Made by a program: the position numbers and the translations under genes. This document shows, in pieces, positions 46,737 through 57,989 of a stretch of DNA of 64,000 nt. Below the pieces are notes generated by a model. The model searched no databases. It saw only the letters and a program-made list of their open reading frames with translations, and was not told where the DNA came from. Position 1 is the stretch's first letter. The number at the start of each line of letters is the position of its first letter. Origin of the DNA: Symsagittifera roscoffensis (lineage: Eukaryota; Xenacoelomorpha; Acoela; Convolutidae); the NCBI RefSeq assembly GCF_963678635.1, contig NC_087063.1, forward strand, positions 80,711,574 to 80,775,573. The letters are read 5' to 3'.

Positions 46737-46950
46737 TGATCTAGGTATGATCATGTAAAGTCAGGTATGATCATGTCTGGTCCAGGTATGATCATGTAAA
46801 GTCAGGTATGGTCAAGTCTGGTCCAGGTATGATCAAGTAAAATTAGGAATAATCATGTCTGGTCCAGGTATGATCAAGTAAAATCAGATCTGAAGTCAGG
46901 CCTCATCATACCTGGGCCAGACCTGAAGCAGACATGATCATACCTGACTT
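46737..46950 (-). repeat. ~20-bp minisatellite (aggtatgatcatgt...)
   Basis: Alternating units aggtatgatcatgtaaagtc and aggtatgatcatgtctggtcc, with decay toward the right. The reverse complement reads cagacatgatcatacctgg, which is the 44921-45297 unit plus one base change and a small insertion. The two arrays are thus inverted relatives 1.4 kb apart. Confidence 0.88.
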
Positions 46951-47578
46951 TTTCCATAATTATCATATCTGTAAATGTTACGCGAAAAAAGAGACATGCC
47001 ACAGAACTGATACAGATCTGAAATTTGAATGAATTTTCGATGTCCAGATTTGAATTTAACTACAAATGTCAGTTTAGTAAATGCTACCAATTGAAAATAA
47101 AAAAAAACTTTAAATGTGAACGCAAACTGCCACCCGTCAATTAAAACTATTTGAAAAAATTTCAGAAAAAAGTGAAGCAAAAATTTAACTTCTCATTTCG
47201 AAACGCCATAGATGCAAGTAAAGTTCTAGCCATTTACGGCATAGACAAATATTATTCGCCAGTTTTCTTCGATATTGAATTTTTTCATTCGGTTCAAATC
47301 ACGACTGAACTCAGGATGTTGAGAAGATTTTGTGAAGTGAAGATTATATGGTCTAATATTGTTCACTTATTCGGTAAATATCTCATTAGCAGCTAGAGTA
47401 AAGCTTCTTCCTTTTGAGCCAATAATAGTTCAAAAAGCTGTGATTTTGTGTGCTCGTCAAAAAGTTATCCTTGAGTTAAAGATTTTATGGTGTCAATAAT
47501 CACTTTGTCAAAGCATAAAATCGCAATAACGCCTTGGCACAAAAATTGGTAAACTACAAACATTTTAACCAATAGTTA
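46951..47578. other. LIN54 downstream region
   Basis: No further gene. Near 47300 there is a scrap of the gttcaaatcacgactgaac repeat family. No clear polyadenylation signal was found next to the LIN54 stop. Confidence 0.4.
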
Positions 47579-48778
47579 TCATGAGTTTGAATTCAACTCA
47601 GGGACAGCACTTTTAAAGGACGCCGATTTTTCAATTATTTGTGTGGTACAATGCTCAAACTCTTGTAGAATCATTCGTTCTGTATCCTCGATTGAACGTT
47701 CAGTCATCATCGCTTCTTCGGCTTGAGAAAGTAAACATTGCACAACTGATTCGATAATTTCTTCGGTCATCAAAGTAAAAGGAAGTTTATCAATGAACTC
47801 ATTTCGATAGTAGTTCAAATCTCTCAAAGTTCCTTCTTTGAGAAGTCTCAAAGCGGTAACATCTCCGACAGATCGCATACCCACACGTTCTTGACAATTA
47901 AAACAATCAGTACATTTACATAAGTTTGTACACAAAATTTTAGCTTCAAAACATTCACAATAATTTTTGACACAATTAGTTTTTTTGCAGTTGCAACCCT
48001 TGTAATGCGATTTCTCTTCGCTAAACGTCACTTTACCGACTTTCGGATGAAACGCATTCGGATTGCGACTTAAAATCGCTCGAATTGCTTCAGTTCTTTC
48101 GAAATCGTTTTCCAGCGTGTTGAAACAATTTGAGCAGTTGCATGAAAAACAAAACTCGCCGTTTGCAAAACACTCACAGTAGAGCTTAAGACAGAGCGAC
48201 TTGGTACAATTGCAGGTTTTCTTTTTTCCTCCCATACTTTCCCATAACTGCTTCGACGCTGAAGTGTACTGCAATTTAGTTGTACTGGGTTGCACAACGG
48301 GTGATGATGTCAGATTTGCATGCACAACCTTCGATTGTAAAGAAGGCACGTTATAAGACGGAATAGAAGAGTCATTTTTATGACTTGTGAGTGTTTTCTG
48401 CGGTAAATTTTGGATAAAAATCGACTGACTTAAACTGGAATTTGATGAACCAGCTATACTCTCTGTAAAAATTGTCTCGCGTATATTTGAGTCTGTAACT
48501 TGCGCTGACCTTAACGATTCATTTGATTGATTTATTAGTGACTGCAAACTTTTCCCTGATATCTGCTGAACATTATGGCTGCTCATTAATTGATTTGGTA
48601 CAATACGTATAACTTGAGGCGAAGTATTCCCGAAATGAGTCTGTGAATTAATGTTCGTAGTGTTCAACGTTTTAGCTGCTACGGAAGGCGGGATCATCTG
48701 TTGCATGCTTTTAGGCATTCGAGGCACTTTAATAATCCGCGTGGCTGATGAAGCTGCTCGCGGGTCGTTTGGATCCAT
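47579..48778 (-). CDS. LIN54: LIN54/tesmin-type CXC DNA-binding protein
   Basis: LIN54 is the DNA-binding subunit of the MuvB core (DREAM and MYB-MuvB complexes) and recognises CHR promoter elements of cell-cycle genes. The ORF is intronless, 399 residues. Residues 1-180 are low-complexity, rich in S, T, N and Q. CXC domain 1 is at about 186-222 ([19 protein letters not shown]). A spacer with RNPNAFHPK lies at 238-246. CXC domain 2 is at about 259-296 ([20 protein letters not shown]). The DNA-contacting tyrosines of the family correspond to Y200 and Y273. A helical C-terminus (300-385) fits the region that contacts the MuvB core. A likely acceptor (cacttttcag) lies 11 bases before the ATG, so a 5' non-coding exon is plausible. 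Vertebrate LIN54 is longer and multi-exonic; tesmin is an alternative relative. Confidence 0.92.
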   Translation of the reverse strand: MDPNDPRAASSATRIIKVPRMPKSMQQMIPPSVAAKTLNTTNINSQTHFGNTSPQVIRIVPNQLMSSHNVQQISGKSLQSLINQSNESLRSAQVTDSNIRETIFTESIAGSSNSSLSQSIFIQNLPQKTLTSHKNDSSIPSYNVPSLQSKVVHANLTSSPVVQPSTTKLQYTSASKQLWESMGGKKKTCNCTKSLCLKLYCECFANGEFCFSCNCSNCFNTLENDFERTEAIRAILSRNPNAFHPKVGKVTFSEEKSHYKGCNCKKTNCVKNYCECFEAKILCTNLCKCTDCFNCQERVGMRSVGDVTALRLLKEGTLRDLNYYRNEFIDKLPFTLMTEEIIESVVQCLLSQAEEAMMTERSIEDTERMILQEFEHCTTQIIEKSASFKSAVPELNSNS

Positions 48779-50109
48779 GTTCAGTTCATTAGTCTGAAAA
48801 GTGCATCATCACAACTACAGAACTACGTCATCTAGGCTGTGTTGGTGTCCTTGTTGACGATACCGAGTAGATTACATTTACCATAGGCGCAGAATTTCAT
48901 ACTGAAGCGAAACTGCAGTTCACAAACACGGGCAAAAAAACGGAAAAAAGAGCTGCACCTTTCAGCCTTAAGTTATTAATACATCCTCTAACAATCAGGG
49001 AGCAATGAATGTGCGTTAATAAACAAAACATGGACAGTTTGTGCGAATTCGATTTCAAACAAAGAGCCGACGCCGAGCTTCGCCAACGCCAGAAAAAAAA
49101 ATAGCTTCGAAAACATAGTCAACAGACAGTTGAAAAACTGTCAATGAGCTCAATGAGCAAAAAATAGATATCACCTTAAAACTTTTTCAGCTTCATTTAT
49201 GATTGAGACTTTTCTGATTAACTAAAACTTGGGAAAAATATAGATACATTTTAATTCCACTGGGAAATCTCAAAACTAAACTCCTTTTTCGCGCCATTTG
49301 CACTTTGATTCTTGGAGAGCATAATTTGCCCCCCATTTGGCCAAATTAGTTTGCATGCAACTTCGAAATAAAAATTAGAAGTCAAACTACAAAAAAAAAA
49401 TAAAAACTTGAGCGTGAACAATGTTTAAGACTTTCTCCAGAAAAAAAAACAAAACGATCGAAATGAGTGCATCACTAAATTCATTGACATTGAATGAACA
49501 ATAAAGAAAAATGCAAGAAACACGATATAAATATGTCCTGAATGAATCACTAACTTATAACCTTTTTTTACATTTAAGATCAATGAGCCACACAGAAGCT
49601 AAGCGGAGCTTCTTACCACTTGCGATACCACACAAAGATAGCATTGCAAGCACTCAAAACCAAACAAGTACAAAACTTGAAAATTGTCTGGAATGATGTT
49701 CTATTGTAGAAAACACGTCCAGAACCAATCTTCGGCTTTAGCTCAGTCTTTGTCTTGAGAAACACTTTTCGAGGGGCAACTAAGCCGCCAAAAGTTGGGT
49801 GAATTCCCGTCAAGCCAAAACCAAAACTGTTGTCATGAAAAACTGTCCTGAAATGCTACATTTTTTGATATCTCATTTGAAAAAGGAACTGGTCCTGGCA
49901 AGATTCGAACCTAGGATCTTTGCCATAACGAGACGAAATGTGCTGAGAGAAGTGAAGTGTGCAGAGAGAAAAGAGAGAAGCTATGAAAGTTGAACTCTTT
50001 TTTTAACGAGAACGTCAAAGCATTCAACTGACAAGTTGTTAACATAAAAAGTTCTGTGTTCCGATTTGATAACTCTTGCTAATATCAACCGTAATACAGA
50101 GGCGAAGCG
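48779..50109. other. intergenic DNA with MITE and SINE scraps
   Basis: Contains a copy of the older MITE family (about 49110-49500, acatagtcaacagacagtt onward), cagaagctaagcggagcttc at 49593 and cagaggcgaagcggagcttcgc at 50098 (hairpin-ended family). On the minus strand at 49885-49960 there is a tRNA-like stretch (ggttcgaatcttgccaggac). No gene. Confidence 0.5.
49885..49965 (-). repeat. tRNA-derived SINE-like relic
   Basis: The minus strand reads gatcctaggttcgaatcttg, a near-perfect pol III B box in T-arm context with pairing aaga/tctt-type flanks. No matching A box or acceptor stem could be assembled, so this is probably a SINE fragment rather than a tRNA gene. Confidence 0.35.
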
Positions 50110-51459
50110 GAGCTTCGCGTCACTTGCGATATAACGCAAAAGCAGATTTAAAAGTTAGCGAAACAGAAAATGCGACGGAAAAAAATCGAAAAAAAAACTT
50201 CTTGAGAATTTTTTTTTTAGAAATTCAGCTTTTATTATTTACTAAGCGGCCACTAAGCCACAAACAAGTGAGTAGATGCACATTGACCCGAGACAAAAAA
50301 ACGATGTTTTTGTATGAAAAATATTTTAAGCAATTAAATTTTAAAACTTGAAACATACTACCTGAATTCATTAGAAAAAAGTCAATCATTTTTTGCTTTT
50401 GAAGTGACACAAAACAAGTAAGCCGATGAAACAAAAGCCGAAACACTTTAAGTCGAATAAAGCTTTTAAACAAGAAAATTCCACGTGCAATCATGTACAA
50501 AACAGTCCAAAAAATCATGAAATGGCAGAAAAACAGTCCGATACAAAAACAATCCGCGATAACCGGCTCTAATTTCGATAACCGGCCGAAAATTCGTAGA
50601 GTTTTACCCTCTGTTTGCAAGTTCGCAACACGTTTCGCTCAAGCTGTTTAAAACTGCAAAATGCATGCATTTGCGAAACAAAGATGCATGAACACGATTA
50701 AAATCAAATCTAACAAAAATTGAAGAAAAAAAACCTTCGAAATACCGTTTTTGTCAAAAAAAAAAGCAAAAAACTCAAAATACGCAGAAAAAAATAACGT
50801 AAACGCTTTGAAACTATACCAGGAGCTTTTGGAGTGCTAGGAATCCCTGGCTTTGTCCGCTCAATGATGGCTGCGACAGCAACTTGAAATCAAACTGAAC
50901 CTGTCAAAAAAAAATTGGGCTACGGGAATGAAGCCGACAAAAATAAACAGACGGCCAATAGTCCGAAAAGCACCAAAATTCTAGTTTGCAAAAAAAACAG
51001 GGGTCGGTCTGATTTTAGCCACAAGCATTCGCAACCTTAAGCAGGTGTGTCACCTCTAGGCCAGATGCAGCGGATGGTTGATTGAATTGATAAAAAGTAA
51101 GTAGGTGAATGAGTCCAGGATCCAGGAGATGAGTCCTGTGAACAAAGTTATTTGCGGGGGAAAACGTCACGTACCCGATTGGAATACCCTTGCTTATCAC
51201 AAGGGTAAAAATATGCTGGAAACAAAGCTGAACACAAAATAAAGACAATATTGTTTGATTTAGGTTAAAGTGGATTCTTACTACAATATAACGGCACAAA
51301 CTCCGCGTTTAGGATAATTCTTCATACAGTTTTCATCAAAAATCTAAGGTTTAAATTGTCAAAAGTTTTGAGAACAAACAAGTACGCGTGAAAACAAACT
51401 GTTCAAAGTAGAAAATTTGCCCTACAATTTTTAATTCGACATAAATTGTGAAAAACATT

Positions 51460-51585
51460 AGTTACATTCTGTCTAGAGGTTCAGTCTAATAAACGCAGAC
51501 ATACAATGAACACTTTATAAACACACTGTACGACATAAAATCTCATATTAATTAGATTAATTACTTTCTGATTTTGTCAATTACT
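51460..51585 (-). pseudogene. DALRD3 extreme 3' fragment (unit U1)
   Basis: Matches the last ~110 bases of the DALRD3 coding region and its stop, then breaks into gtcaattactttgtcatg and the next unit. No coding potential remains. Confidence 0.85.
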
Positions 51586-52535
51586 TTGTCATGAAAAGGC
51601 AGAAAAACAGTCCGATACAAAAACAATCCGCGATAACCGGCTCTAATTTCGATAACCGGCCGAAATTTCGTAGAGTTTTACCCTCTGTTTGCAAGATCGC
51701 AACACGTTTCGCTCAAGCTGTTTAAAACTGCAAAATGAATGCATTTGCGAAACAAAGATGCATGAACACGATTAAACTCAAATCTAACAAAAATTGAAAA
51801 AAAAACCTTCGAAATACCGTTTTTGTCAAAAAAAAATAGCAAAAAACTCAAAATACGCAGAAAAAAATAACCTAAACGCTTTGAAACTATACCAGGAGCT
51901 TTTGGAGTGCTAGGAATCCCTGGCTTTGTCCGCTCAATGATGGGTGCAACAGCAACTTGAAATCAAACTGAACCTGTCAAAAAAAAATTGGGCTACGGGA
52001 ATGAAGCCGACAAAAATAAACAGACGGCCAATAGTCCGAAAAGCACCAAAATTCTAGTTTGCAAAAAACAACAAGGGTCGGTCTGATTCTAGCCACAAGC
52101 ATTCGCAACCTTAAGCAGGTGTGTCACCTCTAGGCCAGATGCACCGGATGGTTGATTGAATTGATAAAAAGCTAAGTAGGTGAATGAGTCGAGGATCCAG
52201 GAGATGAGTCCTGTGAACAAAGTTATTTGCGGGGAAAAACGTCACGTACCCGATTGGAATACCCTTGCTTATCACAAGGGTAAAATATGCTGGAAACAAA
52301 GCTGAACACAAAACAAAGACAATATTGTTTGATTTTGGTTAAAGTGGATTCTTACTACAATACAACGGCACAAACTCCGCGTTTAGGATAATTCTTCATA
52401 CAGTTTTCATCAAAAATCTAAGGTTTAAAATGTCAACAGTTTTGAGAACAAACAAGTACGCGTGAAACCAAACTGTTCAAAGTAGAAAATTTGCCCTAGA
52501 ATTTTTAATTCGACATTAATTGTGAAAAACATTAG

Positions 52536-53228
52536 TTACATTCTGTCTAGAGGTTCACAGTCTAATAAACGCAGACATACAATGAACACTTTATAAACAC
52601 ACTGTACATAAAATCTCATATTAATTAGATTAATTACTTTCTGATTTTTCGGTTCGATCAAAATTTTGTTTTTATTGTAATAACTACTGAATGATCTGGC
52701 TAAGCTGGATAAATAGATATAAAGGGTATGCATTGGAAAAACTGAATTGTCTGTATTATCATTTGAAGTCAAGTATTGGTAAATCTGCTTTAGAAGTGGC
52801 GAGAACTCTATCAGAATTTTAACTAGGTTCCATTCCGGCTCCAAGTTTATACCTTCAAACGTTAACGTGTGCGCCAATGCCATTTCGCCATAGTCTCCTG
52901 TTTCAGCTCGGCGTGTAAACTCAATTAAAATATTTTTCATTCGACTAGCATTGTACATAATGAAGCAGGCTTCGGATTTGGAACATGCCGCTACCCAATT
53001 AAGATTCAGAGATTTACTCAAAGACGTTCGGACAAGCTCCAACTTCAGAACAGAACGAGCCAAGTTTTCAATATCAATGTGATTTACCGATTGTGATTTA
53101 CTTAAATAGCAGTCACGTATATCGTTTTCAATATTTTGGAACAAACTTTCAAGTCCAGAGGACCAACTTTTAGAGGACGTCGTGAATGATATAATGTTCA
53201 GCTTCGCGTCACTTGCGATATAACGCAA
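52536..53228 (-). pseudogene. DALRD3 3'-half copy (unit U2)
   Basis: About 220 codons nearly identical to the DALR region of the gene at 56574-57728, ending CLRLLDCEPLDRM. The first 163 codons are missing; the ORF begins in dispersed-repeat sequence (MRYIASDAK). One codon is deleted relative to the parent (RFYVQC for RFYVVQC) and the frame stays open. It shares all diagnostic differences with U3 against U4 (SSKSW, ARSVLKL, AETGDYGE, GINLEPEWNL, LKQIYQYL). It lacks a promoter of its own as far as seen. Confidence 0.85.
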
Positions 53229-54555
53229 GTGCAGATTTCAAAGTTAGCGAAACAGAAAATGCGACGGAAAAAAATCGAAAAAAAAACTTCTTGAGAATTT
53301 TTTTTTAGAAATTCAGCTTTTATTATTTACTAAGCGGCCACTAAGCCACAAACAAGTGAGTAGATGCACATTGACCCAATAGAAAAAAAATGATGTTCTT
53401 GTATAAAAAATATTTCAAGCAATTAAATTTTAAAACTTGAAACATACTACCTGAATTCATTAGAAAAAAGTCTATCATTTTTTGCTTTTGAAGTGACACA
53501 AAACAAGTAAGCCGATGAAACAAAAGCCGAAACACTTAAAGTCGAATAAAGCTTTTAAACGAGAAAATACCACGTGCAATCATATACAAAACAGTCCAAA
53601 AAATCATGAAATGGCAGAAAAACAGTCCGATACAAAAACAATCCGCGATAACCGACTCTAATTTCGATAACCGGCCGAAATTTCGTAGAGCTTTACCCTC
53701 TGTTTGCAAGTTCGCAACACGTTTCGCTCAAGCTTTTTAAAACTGCAAAATGCATGCATTTGCAATTCAAAGATGCATGAAAACGATTAAACTCAAATCT
53801 AACAAAAATTGAAGAAAAAAAACCTTCGAAATACCGTTTTTGTCAAAAAAAAAATAGCAAAAAAACTCAAAATACGCAGAAAAAAATAACCTAAACGCTT
53901 TGAAACTATACAAGGAGCTTTTGGAGTGCTAGGAATCCCTGGCTTTGTCCGCTCAATGATGGGTGCGACAGCAACTTGAAATCAAACTGAACCTGTCAAA
54001 AAAAAATTGGGCTACGGGAATGAAGCCGACAAAAATAAACAGATGGCCAATAGTCCGAAAAGCACCAAAATTCTAGTTTGCAAAAAAAAAACAGGGGTCG
54101 GTCCGATTCTAGCCACAAGCATTCGCAACCTTAAGCAGGTGTGTCACCTCTAGGCCAGATGCACCGGATGGTTGATTGAATTGATAAAAAGTAAGTAGGT
54201 GAATGAGTCCAGGATCCAGGAGATGAGTCCTGTGAACAAAGTTATTTGCGGGGAAAAACGTGACGTACCCAATTGGAATACCCTTGCTTATCACAAGGGT
54301 AAAAATATGCTGGAAACAAAGCTGAACACAAAATAAAGACAATATTGTTTGATTTAGGTTAAAGTGGATTCTTTCTACAATACAACGGCACAAACTCCGC
54401 GTTTAGGATAATTCTTCATACAGTTTTCATCAAAAATCTAAGGTTTAAATTGTCAACAGTTTTGAGAACAAACAAGTACGCGTGAAACCAAACTGTTCAA
54501 AGTAGAAAATTTGCCCTACAATTTTTAATTCGACATAAATTGTGAAAAACATTAG

Positions 54556-55251
54556 TTACATTCTGTCTAGAGGTTCACAGTCTAATAAACGCAGACATAC
54601 AATGAACACTTTATAAACACACTGTACAACATAAAATCTCATATTAATTAGATTAATTACTTTCTGATTTTTCGGTTCCATCAAAATTTTGTTTTTATTG
54701 TAATAACTACTGAATGATCTGGCTAAACTGGATAAATAGATATAAAGGGTATGCATTGGAAAAACTGAATTGTCTGTATTATCATTTGAAGTCAAGTATT
54801 GGTAAATCTGCTTTAGAAGTGGCGAGAACTCTATCAGAATTTTAACTAGGTTCCATTCCGGCTCCAAGTTTATACCTTCAAACGTTAACGTGTGCGCCAA
54901 TGCCATTTCGCCATAGTCTCCTGTTTCAGCTCGGCGTGTAAACTCAATTAAAAAATTTTTCATTCGACTAGCATTGTACATAATGAAGCAGGCTTCGGAT
55001 TTGGAACATGCCGCTACCCAATTAAGATTCAGAGATTTACTCAAAGACGTTCGGACAAGCTCCAACTTCAGAACAGAACGAGCCAAGTTTTCAATATCAA
55101 TGTGATTTACCGATTGTGATTTACTTAAATAGCAGTCACGTATATCGTTTTCAATATTTTGGAACAAACTTTCAAGTCCAGAGGACCAACTTTTAGAGGA
55201 CGTCGTGAATGATATAATGTTCAGCTTCGCGTCACTTGCGATATAACGCAA
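54556..55251 (-). pseudogene. DALRD3 3'-half copy (unit U3)
   Basis: An open 231-codon frame (MRYIASDAK start from repeat DNA, DALR domain, ending LLDCEPLDRM). It is nearly identical to U2 and different from the parent at the same sites, so U2 and U3 arose from one another or were converted. The absence of any stop suggests recent origin or selection; the missing N-terminal half argues against normal function. Confidence 0.85.
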
Positions 55252-56573
55252 GTGCAGATTTCAAAGTTAGCGAAACAGAAAATGCGACGGAAAAAAATCG
55301 AAAAAAAAAAACTTCTTGAGTTTTTTTTTTAGAAATTCAGCTTTTATTATATACTAAGCGGCCACTAAACCACAAACAAGTGAGTAGATGCACATTGACC
55401 CAAGACAAAAAAATGATGTTCTTGTATAAAAAATATTTCAAGCAATTAAATTTTAAAACTTGAAACATACTACCTGAATTCATTAGAAAAAAGTCAATCA
55501 TTTTTTGCTTTTGAAGTGACACAAAACAAGTAAGCCGATGAAACAAAAGCCGAAACACTTTAAGTCGAATAAAGCTTTTAAACGAGAAAATACCACGTGC
55601 AATCATATACAAAACAGTCCAAAAAATCATGAAATGGCAGAAAAACAGTCCGATACAAAAACAATCCGCGATAACCGGCTCTAATTTCGATAACCGGCCG
55701 AAATTTCGTAGAGTTTTACCCTGTGTTTGCAAGTTCGCAACACGTTTCGCTCAAGCTGTTTAAAACTGCAAAATGCATGCATTTGCGAAACAAAGATGCA
55801 TGAACACGATTAAACTCAAATCTAACAAAAATTGAAAAAAAAACCTTCGAAATACCGTTTTTGTCAAAAAAAATAGCAAAAAACTCAAAATACGCAGAAA
55901 AAAAATAAAATAAACGCTTTGAAACTATACCAGGAGCTTTTGGAGTGCTAGGAATCCCTGGCTTTGTCCGCTCAATGATGGGTGCGACAGCAACTTGAAA
56001 TCAAACTGAACCTGTCAAAAAAAAATTGGGCTACGGGAATGAAGCCGACAAAAATAAATAGACGGCCAATAGTCCGAAAAGCACCAAAATTCTAGTTTGC
56101 AAAAAAAAACAGGGGTCGGTCTGATTTTAGCCACAAGCATTCGCAACCTTAAGCAGGTGTGTCACCTCTAGGCCAGATGCACCGGATGGTTGATTGAATT
56201 GATAAAAAGTAAGTAGGTGAATGAGTCCAGGATCCAGGAGATGAGTCCTGTGAACAAAGTTATTTGCGGGGGAAAACGTCACGTACCCAATTGGAATACC
56301 CTTGCTTATCACAAGGGTAAAAATATGCTGGAAACAAAGCTGAACACAAAATAAAGACAATATTGTTTGATTTAGGTTAAAGTGGATTCTTTCTACAATA
56401 CAACGGCACAAACTCCGCGTTTAGGATAATTCTTCATACAGTTTTCATCAAAAATCTAAGGTTTAAATTGTCAACAGTTTTGAGAACAAACAAGTACGCG
56501 TGAAACCAAACTGTTCAAAGTAGAAAATTTGCCCTACAATTTTTAATTCGACATAAATTGTGAAAAACATTAG

Positions 56574-57728
56574 TTACATTCTGTCTAGAGGTTCACAGTC
56601 TAATAAACGCAGACATACAATGAACACTTTATAAACACACTGTACGACATAAAATCTCATATTAATAAGATTAATTACTTTCTGATTTTTCGGTTCCATC
56701 AAAATTTTGTTTTTATTGTAATAACTACTGAATGATCTGGCTAAGCTGGATAAATAGATATAAAGGGTATGCATTGGAAAAACTGAATTGTCTGTATTAT
56801 CATTTGAAGTCAAGTATTGGGAAATCTGCTTTAGAAGTGGCGAGAACTCTATCAGAATTTTAACTAGGTACCATTCCGGCTCCAAACTTAAACCTTCAAA
56901 CGTTAACGTGTGCGCCAATGCCATTTCGCCATAGTATCCTGTTTCAGCTCGGCGCGTAAACTCAACTAAAATGTTTTTCATTCGACTAGCATTGTACATA
57001 ATGAAGCAGGCTTCGGATTTGGAACATGCGGCTACCCAATTAAGATTCAGAGATTTACTCAAAGACGTTCGGACAAGTTCCAACTTCAGAATAGAACGAG
57101 CCAAGTTTTCAATATCAATGTGATTTACCGATTGTGATTTACTTAAATAGCAGTCACGTATATCGTTTTCAATATTTTGGAACAAACTTTCAAGGCCAGA
57201 GGACCAACTGTTAGAGGACGTCGTGAATGATATAATGTTCAGCTGCGTACAATTATCACTGTCTCCCGTTACTTGCGTTGAAACTTTTGCCTTCTTCAAA
57301 TTTTTCATTGAACAAATAACAACCTTTTTAGCTTTACCTGAACTTGATTCTATACTTTCTGGTGTACACCAGTGAAAGCTTTGCGTGAGCAGATTCGTAC
57401 AAAAGTTTTGTACAATACTTATTCTTAAAGAATCCAATTCGCAGTCGCCGTCTATATAATCAATAACAGATATATCGTTTTCCTTCTTTTCCAAGCTTTT
57501 GCAATATGTTGACTCCGCATGCACCAGGTCATGGAAAAACTCAAACACTCGCAAGAGTGTCGATTCTCTTTTCAGATGCAGGCTATATGGCGAAAATTTG
57601 AAGCAGCAAACATGATCCAAACTCATCTGTCGATCTTCTAACCATTGCCCAAAAACATCTGACAACAACTCGCTGGCACGGAGCTGTTCTCCATCTTCCA
57701 GACAAAAATCATTGAGGCGGACTTTCAT
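56574..57728 (-). CDS. DALRD3: DALR anticodon-binding domain protein 3
   Basis: DALRD3 partners METTL2 to direct 3-methylcytidine formation in the anticodon loop of certain arginine tRNAs. The ORF is 384 residues. The C-terminal ~145 residues (241-384) form a DALR domain as in arginyl-tRNA synthetase: CFIMYNASRMKNIL, a central EPEW..L helix pair, then LYIYLSSLARSFSSYYNKNK, ILMEP and the terminal VCLRLLDCEPLDRM. The SFSSYYN...IL-EP phrase is the DALRD3-specific signature I recognise. The N-terminal half is divergent and short (human is over 500), and an acceptor-like attacag sits about 9 bases before the ATG with an in-frame stop beyond, so upstream exons are likely. Its 3' half is duplicated downstream in tandem (50.1-57.2 kb). 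It starts about 38 bases from a plus-strand ORF, a possible divergent promoter. Confidence 0.85.
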   Translation of the reverse strand: MKVRLNDFCLEDGEQLRASELLSDVFGQWLEDRQMSLDHVCCFKFSPYSLHLKRESTLLRVFEFFHDLVHAESTYCKSLEKKENDISVIDYIDGDCELDSLRISIVQNFCTNLLTQSFHWCTPESIESSSGKAKKVVICSMKNLKKAKVSTQVTGDSDNCTQLNIISFTTSSNSWSSGLESLFQNIENDIRDCYLSKSQSVNHIDIENLARSILKLELVRTSLSKSLNLNWVAACSKSEACFIMYNASRMKNILVEFTRRAETGYYGEMALAHTLTFEGLSLEPEWYLVKILIEFSPLLKQISQYLTSNDNTDNSVFPMHTLYIYLSSLARSFSSYYNKNKILMEPKNQKVINLINMRFYVVQCVYKVFIVCLRLLDCEPLDRM

Positions 57729-57765
57729 GTGAATTATCTGTAATTATTGTTTCACTTTCGGACAA

Positions 57766-57989
57766 AGATGAACATTCACGCAGACTACCGACACAGACTT
57801 GCTATACAAAAAAAACTAGCAGATAAAATCAAACGCAGATGCTTAATTTCAAGGACCACTTTGGACAATATTCCTCCCAGTTTTAAATTTTCGACATCGA
57901 CCCTGGGGAAACCATCGTACATCGACCCAAAAAATCTAAGTATCCACCCACCTGAAACATATCAAGGTGTCCACTCACCCATAAATTAA
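57766..57989 (+). CDS. possible first exon, unknown protein
   Basis: From ATG 57766 the frame encodes MNIHADYRHRLAIQKKLADK, then RTTLDNIPPSFKFSTSTLGK and PSYIDPKNLSIHPPETYQG, with a candidate donor (ATCAAG/gtgtcc) at about 57967 before the stop. Composition is protein-like and GC-richer than surroundings. It lies head-to-head with DALRD3. I recognise no family; it could be a small gene, a first exon, or chance. Confidence 0.35.

Larger units (their letters stand above)
50110..57244 (-). repeat. four-unit tandem segmental duplication (~2.02 kb)
   Basis: Unit boundaries are marked by AGCTTCGCGTCACTTGCG: U1 from 50110, U2 from about 51595 (truncated), U3 from 53200, U4 from 55223 to 57244. U3 and U4 are 2023 and 2018 bp. 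Each full unit is about 1.35 kb of non-coding sequence plus the 3' half of DALRD3. About 0.96 kb spanning the U1/U2 junction is deleted. Each internal junction fuses DALRD3 codon ~163 (ttCAGCT) to the hairpin of a dispersed repeat (gGAGCTTCGC), sharing AGCT. Open frames repeated in the units (50225-50620, 51015-51299 and equivalents) lack domains and are not called. Confidence 0.95.

Noticed and set aside
50225-50620. 131-codon minus-strand ORF, repeated at 55337-55732, and the 94-codon ORFs at 51015, 54109 and 56127
   Set aside because: They lie in non-coding parts of the tandem units, have no domain, and are not consistently intact in all units (53341 is truncated).
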